The position numbers and the translations under genes are program-made. A DNA stretch of 16,933 bases from Bacteroidales bacterium (GTDB lineage: Bacteria > Bacteroidota > Bacteroidia > Bacteroidales > Paludibacteraceae): positions 1-16,933 of the forward strand of contig JAGHSG010000088.1 of the NCBI GenBank assembly GCA_018066005.1, written 5' to 3'. The notes below the pieces were generated by a model. That model did no database searches, was not told where the DNA came from, and saw only the letters and a list, made by a program, of their open reading frames with translations. Positions 6,588-14,400 of this stretch are shown piece after piece. The stretch's first letter is position 1. Each line of letters begins with the position of its first letter.

Positions 6588-8006
6588 TTACATACCAAGG
6601 ATATTATACATCTTGTTATCTTTAATAATCACTAACTGTCCATCTTTGATGTACTTGGTGAATTGTGGAGTTGGTGAATCGGTGAATCGGTTCAAGTCGG
6701 TTGGTGTATGCGTTGCCTGACGGACGGACAGGCGGGCAGGGCAATTAGCCGGCATATCCTGCATATCGGGCACATAGAAATAGCCACGCATACCCTTCAT
6801 GGAACTCGCATCACCTGCTTTCGACCATATCAATTGGTTATTGGCTTGCAGGAAGAGATATTTCATATCGCCGTCCGGTATGTGGTGCGGGTTGATGATA
6901 CCGAGGTGCGCAACAGCACCTTGCGGGGAGAAGTTCTCACCGTCAGCAGAGGTCTTCTGAATAACACGATTATAGAACGTGGGGTTAATCATGCCTTGGG
7001 TGGGTTCAATAAGGTACGGTGTGCCTGCCTCAATCGTGGTGCAACTCTCAAAGGCTATTTCGAGGGTCTGTTTATCTTCACTCAATGTCCCGTTTGTAAA
7101 TTTAGCCACTTTGGCTTCTGCGCCGAAGGTCTCCGTAACTTCTTGTTCGGTCAAATCAAACGGCAGACAGAACGTGTTGTACATCCCCGGAGTGAGTGAG
7201 CGGATGAGATATACATTCACGGGATTCCCGCTCGTTTGCCACTGAGTTAAGAGGTCGGCATTATCTACTTCTTCGTTCAAAGTAATGGTGACATTGTCTT
7301 GCACCAAGCGTATAAAACGCTCTTGGGAGGCCACTCCATCCGTATTAAATTGGAAAATTTCAGTCGCAGGAGTGGTGCTGGAAGTCTTAAAAAAGGCGTA
7401 GGAGATGCCGGTCACATCATTTTTTGTGCTTGACCAATAGTCTCCGTTGCCATAAATCTTATCCGATATCTCGCAAGGCAGGAACACGGCTCCGGCTTGC
7501 TGCATGGCTGCCCAATCTGTCTCCGTGAAAACATTATTGGAAAAGGTATTTCCAAGATTAAACACCTTACCCGTATAATCCTGATTTTCATACCACACAT
7601 TATCACTAAAATGGTGGGTATATCCCCAATCATCGGGCAGGAGCACCAAACCGAGTTGCTTGATTTCTCCTCCGTCCTTAATGATGGTAGCCCATCCGCG
7701 GAGTTGGTCGGCGGTATGACCGTTGATTTCTCGCTTCGTAAGTACATATTCCCATTCGCCTACCTCAAGCAGCCGCTGTCCGTCAACGTAACTCTCTTTC
7801 CATACATCTCTGCCGAAGTTTTGGTCTGTAAAATAGACAGCATAAGGGACTTGAGTAGTTGTTCCCAATTCCATCCCCACTGTAAACGGGTGCGGGATGA
7901 CGGTTGTTTCTGCGTGTACGGACGTACACAGCACAATGCACAATGCACCTAATAGATTGACGGTTGACAATGCACGATGCACGATGGATAAATTAAGCGT
8001 TCTCAT
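6588..8006 (-). CDS. Exported FISUMP-like (lectin-type) protein with short C-terminal tail signature
   Basis: This 472-residue protein has a signal peptide (about 1-32, ending SVHA). Residues about 65-238 form a FISUMP/DUF1566-like, C-type-lectin-fold domain: W84-x-Y-V-L near its start, GLVLLPDDW (119-127), GAVFLP (172-177), a YWSST motif (190-194) and RLV near the end (233-235). A second beta-rich region (about 265-415, with NTFCLPFDL and later MRGYFYV) is of a kind common in Bacteroidales surface proteins. A linker built from short DNA repeats follows, then the tail KDGQLVIIKDNKMYNILGM, which ends the protein. The ATG at 8006 shares its A with the TAA of the upstream lipoprotein gene (TAATG), so the two are translationally coupled. 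A surface or extracellular binding role is inferred. No enzyme motif is visible. Confidence 0.75.
   Translation of the reverse strand: MRTLNLSIVHRALSTVNLLGALCIVLCTSVHAETTVIPHPFTVGMELGTTTQVPYAVYFTDQNFGRDVWKESYVDGQRLLEVGEWEYVLTKREINGHTADQLRGWATIIKDGGEIKQLGLVLLPDDWGYTHHFSDNVWYENQDYTGKVFNLGNTFSNNVFTETDWAAMQQAGAVFLPCEISDKIYGNGDYWSSTKNDVTGISYAFFKTSSTTPATEIFQFNTDGVASQERFIRLVQDNVTITLNEEVDNADLLTQWQTSGNPVNVYLIRSLTPGMYNTFCLPFDLTEQEVTETFGAEAKVAKFTNGTLSEDKQTLEIAFESCTTIEAGTPYLIEPTQGMINPTFYNRVIQKTSADGENFSPQGAVAHLGIINPHHIPDGDMKYLFLQANNQLIWSKAGDASSMKGMRGYFYVPDMQDMPANCPARLSVRQATHTPTDLNRFTDSPTPQFTKYIKDGQLVIIKDNKMYNILGM
6655..6690. repeat. Degenerate 8-base repeat in the linker before the C-terminal tail
   Basis: On the plus strand TTGGTGAATT (6655-6664), TTGGTGAATC (6671-6680) and CGGTGAATC (6680-6688) form an 8-base periodic array. 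On the minus strand the unit is GATTCACC. It encodes the R-F-T-D-S-P-T-P-Q-F linker of the 472-residue protein, directly upstream of its C-terminal signature. The same 11-mer TTGGTGAATTG recurs at 8437-8447 between two genes of this operon. Confidence 0.6.
7931..7985. repeat. Degenerate 7-base repeats within the signal-peptide codons
   Basis: On the minus strand the units ATCGTGC, ATCGTGC, ATTGTCA and ACCGTCA (7985 down to about 7958) follow one another head to tail. After a short gap come ATTGTGC and ATTGTGC (about 7945-7932). The array lies in the region encoding the signal peptide of the 472-residue protein. Seven is not a multiple of three, so gain or loss of one unit would shift the frame. 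Confidence 0.6.
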
Positions 8007-8431
8007 TATTGTAACTCAGGGATAAAGGGTTCTTCTACTGTGCCTACTATATCGTCGTTGACAAAGGAGACAAACGGAGCGGTATAGATACGCGTGAGTT
8101 TGACCGAATAATAACGGAGAGTCAGTGCGCCTGCATCGTGCGGGTCGGCAATACGGATGACGTAACTGTAGGGCTCTTCGTCCCAAGGAGTAGCCACACC
8201 CACAATGGTCTGACCTGCTGCCACAGCAATCATATCGGTGGCATCGGCGTACGGGCGCAGCACTTCGGGCAGACGGATAATAGCCGTCATGGATTTATAA
8301 CTCTCTGCATCTTCCGCCACTTTCCACTCCGGACGTGGTGTGTTGTCCGGAGTGAGAATAGTGCGGTCATCTTTCTTTTTGCAGCCGAAAAGCAGCGCAG
8401 CTGCGATTATTGTTAAAATGTACTTTTTCAT
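8006..8431 (-). CDS. Small lipoprotein with surface-export-like signal
   Basis: This 141-residue protein begins with a short signal sequence and a lipobox, LLFG-C17, so it should be lipidated at C17. The next residues, KKKDD, resemble the K-(D/E)2 lipoprotein export signal known from Capnocytophaga, suggesting the outer face of the outer membrane. The remainder (about 40-141) is predicted beta-rich and carries no motif I recognise. It lies between the giant protein gene (38 bases upstream) and the FISUMP-like gene (one-base overlap as TAATG). It may anchor or accompany the giant exported protein at the surface, but that is inferred from context only. It lacks the C-terminal tail signature of its neighbours, consistent with a different export route. 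Confidence 0.7.
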   Translation of the reverse strand: MKKYILTIIAAALLFGCKKKDDRTILTPDNTPRPEWKVAEDAESYKSMTAIIRLPEVLRPYADATDMIAVAAGQTIVGVATPWDEEPYSYVIRIADPHDAGALTLRYYSVKLTRIYTAPFVSFVNDDIVGTVEEPFIPELQ

Positions 8432-8436
8432 ATTAT

Positions 8437-8476
8437 TTGGTGAATTGGTTATCTGTTACCTATTACCTATTACCTA
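8437..8476. repeat. Three perfect TTACCTA heptads plus a shared TTGGTGAATTG element at a gene junction
   Basis: TTACCTA occurs three times head to tail at 8456-8462, 8463-8469 and 8470-8476, overlapping the stop codon (8470-8472) of the giant gene and filling much of the 38-base gap to the lipoprotein start at 8431. TTGGTGAATTG (8437-8447) beside it is identical to 6655-6665. Unit-number changes here would alter the spacing between the two genes, not the proteins. Confidence 0.75.
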
Positions 8477-11400
8477 ACAAATGCCCCTTGGGCGTCATAG
8501 ACATGACCGTTGCGGTGGATATAGAGGATATCGTTGTGGATAACTTTCTCCACTGAGCCACCGAAGCGGATGAGATACGGGTTATGTATCGTGCCGGTAG
8601 GCGTGAAGGAACCGTAGTTCAGGATGTTGGATGCCGGTTGTTCCTTACCTTTGTCGTCGGTGACGGTGAAGGTGAGTTCATTGCCGTCCGTAGCGTGAAC
8701 GAGCATGAACCACATACCATCCACAGCTTGTGCTTCGCCTACCAGTTCATCGTGTGCGTAAGCACGCAAGATAGCGTCGTCAGGATACGTAGCGTCGTTG
8801 TCCTCCAAGGCTGCCACAATAGGCATGATGGTGGAGTAACTCCGTCCGTTAACTAACGGGGTGCCGCTCTCCATACGGTCTCTGCGCGGAGCGGAGGCAG
8901 GAGCAGGATAGAAATGTACGGTGACATCATCCTTTGCTTGGCGGTAGAGCATATAGCCCTCACCGGGAACAAGGCTTTCGAGCGAGCCCACCCACTGCTT
9001 GTTGTCAAAGACTGCAAACTGGTAGTAACCGGTGATGATATCGCCGTTCTTGGCAGCGTTGAAGTAGTCCGCCATGGCGTTATCCAAAGGCGTGTTGGCC
9101 TCGAACAGGCACGGCAGGTTGTTCCAACCGTGACGGAAAGTCAGTTCAGGCACCTTATCGGCAGCCAAGCCGCGTACCTCCACGACCATATCACGACTCA
9201 CACGCAACATGTAGATATTGTTGTTATTGAGCGCAATGTCGTTGCTCCATTTATTTTGCGTATAAACAGAAGCCTCAGGTTCAATAGATGCTATCGGGCC
9301 AACAAGTGTATCTCTATATGCTCCTCTATATACCTTGATTAGGTCGGTAGATGAGAAGCCACCGGTAGTGATGAAGGAAGAGTTGATATTGTCCGGTTTC
9401 ACGTAGAAGCTTATCCAGTTCCATCCCGTATAGACAGGTATATTCTGCACACGCAAATCCGCCACATGGAGTTGTACGGGTTTCTGTACGGAACCGTACA
9501 CGGTATCCGGCACGAAGCGGATGACTTCGTTCTCCGGTTGAAGGATATAGGTCTTGCCGGTAGAAGCCTGCCACAGGCGCAGCGATATGTCTTTTCTCTT
9601 CATTTCGGCATTGCCATAAACCTTGAGATAGAGGTTGGCGGTGCTGCCGACCTTAGACGTGATTGTCTGCATACCTACGCATGTATTGCCGTAGAAAGCA
9701 CCGACTACATCGCGCGTATCGATATCCACATACGTGCCATGCGCTTCATCCTGCAAGTGAACGGTACCGATAAGGTTCATATTCAGGTTGAGACTATTAG
9801 GTATCGACCAGTTGGGGAAGACAGCGTTGACGCGCACATTAATCAGCATCAGGTCGGTAAGATTATTCTCATCCGTAAGTGCAACAGGCACGACATAGTC
9901 GCCGGCATTAATGTCTGCGCTGATGGTGAAGGCGAGTACGCGTTCCTCCTGTGGTTGCAGCATGCCTATCGGTTCATCCACGGTGAGCCACTCGGGCAGA
10001 CCGGAGATGATGAAGGATTTTGCTTCGCCGGAGTAATTGGTGATTGTGGTATAGACCACCGTATCCATCATGCCGGCACTCTTCTCTACCCACAGGTTCT
10101 GCTCTCTCCAGCGAATGATATTGCGGTCCAGATAGACCGTCCAAGCAATCGGATTGAGCAATCGGTTGCCTTGCAGGTCTTCTACATCGCGCAAGGAGAA
10201 GAATATGCTCCTATGGTTGACTTCGGCATCGGGCATTTTGAGGTTGATGACGAGGTCGTTGTCGCGCGCCGTCCACGAGAATTTCATCTTCTTGTATTCA
10301 GAATCGCGGATAAGCGGACAGACATCCGTGGTGGTATTTTTGTCACTCAATTCGGTGCGGACAACTTTATCGCCCGATTGTTTCCATTCACCGGTTTCCG
10401 GATTGAGAATATATTTTGCATTGAGCGGGCTGTAATGGGTCTCGTATATACTGCTGGCATTCTTGATGCGTTGGTCAAACGGCAGATAGCAGCGCAAGCC
10501 TAATTCCTGTCCGTTAGGCGAGCGTGAAGCAAATTCGCTGAGGTAAGCCTGCGGCATAGCAAACTCCCATATACTGAGTTCGTCAAAGAAGCCGCCACTG
10601 AAGTTCTTGCCGAGGAAGGTCCGGGACATCGCCCACGCCCCGAAGAACTGTCCGTCGGTCAGTGCTTTGAGTTGGTTGTCTATATAGAGGTGTGTATAGT
10701 TGAAGCTGCTACCCACCACTAATCCGAGTGTATGCCAAGCGCCGTCGTTATAGTTACCGTCGGCAACCAAGCTCTTATTTTCGGAAACCAATTTGATTTG
10801 ACCGGCTTCCGTCATGAATATACCAACTTGCTTATTGGTAGCGTCCGTCTTAGCATCGACATCACCGAAGAGTAAGGCGTCACCGCTAAAGGGCTTAGAC
10901 GTATTGCTTCTGAAGCAGAAGATTAGCGTGTAGTCGGCATCGGCTCCGTTATTGAACCACTGCTGATTCAATCTGACACCCTTCGAGTCGGGAACCTCCA
11001 ATGCTCGTCCCTGAGGCATACTCCAATCTACGCGGACAAGTTCAGCATTCGCCCCGTGTGCATGGTCGTAGGCTATCTTGCCATAGCCCTCCGTCATCGG
11101 GTAGTAAGCCAATAGTCCGCTTTCGTAGCCGGTGAGACATATATCGGATGTCCCCGATATGTCACTTCTATTAAGCGCTTTGGACCAGATACGGGCTTCA
11201 GCCATACGACCATTAAGGATGTTCGTTCCTTTTATATCGGCACCCCATTTGAGCAGCGCACTGAAATTACTGATAGCGGGGGCTTCTTTTCCGCTCGGGC
11301 TATTACTCTTATTGCCGGTGTAGAAATAAATTTTCTTATTGTTCTTGTCATACGCCATGATTACCCGTATAAATGTCTGGTGCGGCATATCCTTCACCGG

Positions 11401-14400
11401 GTCAGAGAGCACTTGCGTTCCCCCTATGTTGGCATATAGGCAGCTGCGGCTTCCGTCCCAGCCGAACTCAATTTTATCCTTATCCGTACCGGTAGAGAAG
11501 TACGTTGCCGGTTCGTTGATATTCTCGTGGTAAGCAACAACATCAATCGTGAAGTCTGTTTCCGAGAGATTGCGTACCACTTTGGTTTGTGCGTATGAAC
11601 CGGTCTTGGGAGAGAAAGCCAATGTAGGCACATCAAAGTAGCTGGCCTTGTTGGTGAATCCGATAACTTCAAAGTTGTTGGTCTCGTCCAAATAGTTGTA
11701 GGCAATGGGTTCGGAGAAGGGCACGGATATGTAGTCCTGCTGAGTAAGAACACCATTGGCGGGGGTTACTTTGCCGAACAGTTCAGGACGGCGTGTATCC
11801 TTGATACCGCTGACGGGTTCAGATGCCTTGGAGACATAGCCGGTGCCATAGCGGCAGTAGCTGACGGCACGGAGGTCGTAGCGCTGCTCCATCGGGTCGC
11901 GTTCGCCATAGAAATGGATATTGTCGATTCGTCCTGCTTCTTTGTTGAACATCTGCTTATTGCCGCTGGCTTTGTCGTAATACTTTTTATCCACAAAGTA
12001 GGAGCAGAGCGTTACCCAGTTGTTGTCGGACTGCGTAGATAGTTTGTATTGCAGTTCGATATGGTCAAAGTTCTCGTAGTCGGGGTCGAAGCCGTCAATA
12101 ACTACGGGCAGGTAGTACCCCTGCTTGTCGTAGGGTGAGTTGGTGTTCATCACCCATTTATCGTCCGGTGTAGCGATACGCACGGGCGTAGAGGCAGGCA
12201 AGAAGTGGACGGAGAAGGGCTGCGTAGCGTAGTTGGATGTATCGCAGTCGGACATCAGACAGAGTTTGAGGTTGTCGTAGTCAAGGGCGAGGGCTCCTTG
12301 GCGAACCTCCATTTTCTTGTGAATAACCTGTCCGGGAGATAAGTAGAAGTTTCGTCCGGCGCCGGTGAGTGCCAATCCGTCGATAGAGGCTTTTGCTCCG
12401 TACGGGTTGCTACTATCCAGCAGTTTGAGGACAAAGTTGTGCGGACCGTTAGCAACGCCCGGGTCGGCTTGTGTCTCGTTCCATATCTGGACATCAAACA
12501 CCGCCACACCATCGGCAGCCACACCGCTTATCTCGTGCTGATTTATATCCAAGTGTGCTTCGTCTAATTTGAGCGTGGCATTATCTAACACGACCGGAAC
12601 TTTTTGGAACATCGTTTTGCGTTCACCTAACCACGGGCAGCGGGTGGCACCACCGAGCAACTGATAGCACAAATCGGAGTACGCATACTTGAGAGAGTCG
12701 ATATCTTTGCGCGTAATATTATTGATGGCTTCCTGTCGCCATTTGTCATTTTTGGTCAAAGTTTTTGCAGCACCCATACCGAATACCGCTACATCGATAT
12801 AGCCATATTCGTTTTGGGCAAGAGTGAAGCCGATGGTACGGGTCTTGCTCTGGTCGCGGGTTTTTACCCCTTGGCGAGAGTAGTCAATATGAGGATCGAT
12901 ATGTATTTCCCAACTAAAAAGATCATTCTGACAAGCTACTATTGAACCAGATTCATCAGACTCCCCTACTTGATTTCCATTTTTATCTACCGCAATAATG
13001 GTAAGAAGTGATTTTAAAATCGTTTGTGATTGCTTATCAAAACCTTTAAACGCGTTATTTTTAAGCCAACTTCTCGCCCAATCCAATGCTTTCGGTTCTT
13101 CCTTATCAGTTACATTATACTGGTAATCGGAATAGCCGGTTTCGGTAAAGGTATAGGATGTATTGGCAGATACGGAATAAATACCTTTGCATGGACCGGC
13201 ATTGGTTCCCGACACCACCCTATTTTCTGCTTCTTGCAATATCGAAATCCATTTATTTATAGTATTTTTGTATCCCCGTACCTCGTCAATATAACTTTCC
13301 CCTTTCTTTGTTGGTTTGGGATAAATCCAAACGTAGCTGACACTGTCTTTGCCTTGTTTGGTATCCACCCAATAGAAGGATCGCTTCTCATCGTTCGCAC
13401 GTTTCTGCAACCCTGTAGAATCTCCATATTGCAAGAGTGCTCCCATTTCAGAAATCAATTGCGGAATAAGCTGATTAACAATATGGTCTTGTGTATAAGC
13501 GAAATGAACGAGTTTGGAGGACATTTGCGGTGACACACTGCGCATAACTACGATGGCATTTCCGTTGTCTTGGGCAAGAACTTTCACCACTCCCGAATCA
13601 ATAGCGGCCTTCATCTTGCTAAGGGCTTCGCTATTCACGGCTATACATTGTTCGACTTGTTGGGCATAGACATTGGTGGTGGTACCGATAAAGACTTTGG
13701 CATCTTCACCCATAACCGTATTGTCGCTACAGGTCTGATAACGGTCGGAGGTCGTATAGGTATAGGTATATTCTTGATTCCAATTCACCCCCTGATCATA
13801 GGAAACAATGGGATATGTACTACCATTTTGAGCGACAATGCCGGTTCCTTGATACATTCCTACCCCCTCCGGAGCATGAACCGTTCCAACAGAGGTATTT
13901 TTCTTTTTACCTGCTATGACATACACTCCCAGCCCCAAATCAAGCATGTTTGTTACCTTATATTTTGTGGTATAGGTGGCACCTTTTTCAATCCACGCAT
14001 AGGAGTTGCTTCCTGGCGGGTCGCGCAGCACATCATCCACGGTAATAATACTTCCAGCCGCTTGCACAGCATCCGTTCCTATTTTCCGTTCCCCGACTAC
14101 ATAGCCAAATATCGGGTCGGCATGTACATCCTGTCCGTTGACAGCCACAGACACATCCAAATGCTTGAGGGCATCTTCCGTTTTCGTGCCATACGAAACA
14201 TCGCTTACCGGTATGGTAATAGTTATTTGTCCGTTCTCGTCCAGATATTGTTTGCTGATGATGGGTGTGCCACTGACAAAGCCGTTGTAAACGGTGTATG
14301 GCATATTGGCAAGCGGCACGAAAGTCATCTTGCCGCCCGGCGTATTGTTGTAGTGGTACTCTTCACGGGCAGAAATGGCAAAAGTGTACTTGTATTTTGT

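Noticed and set aside
9466..10503. Long plus-strand open frame (345 codons) opposite the giant gene
   Set aside because: It is antisense to a clear, domain-bearing coding frame. Its translation shows no recognisable motif or signal peptide, and there is no promoter. A shadow frame in GC-rich coding DNA explains it.
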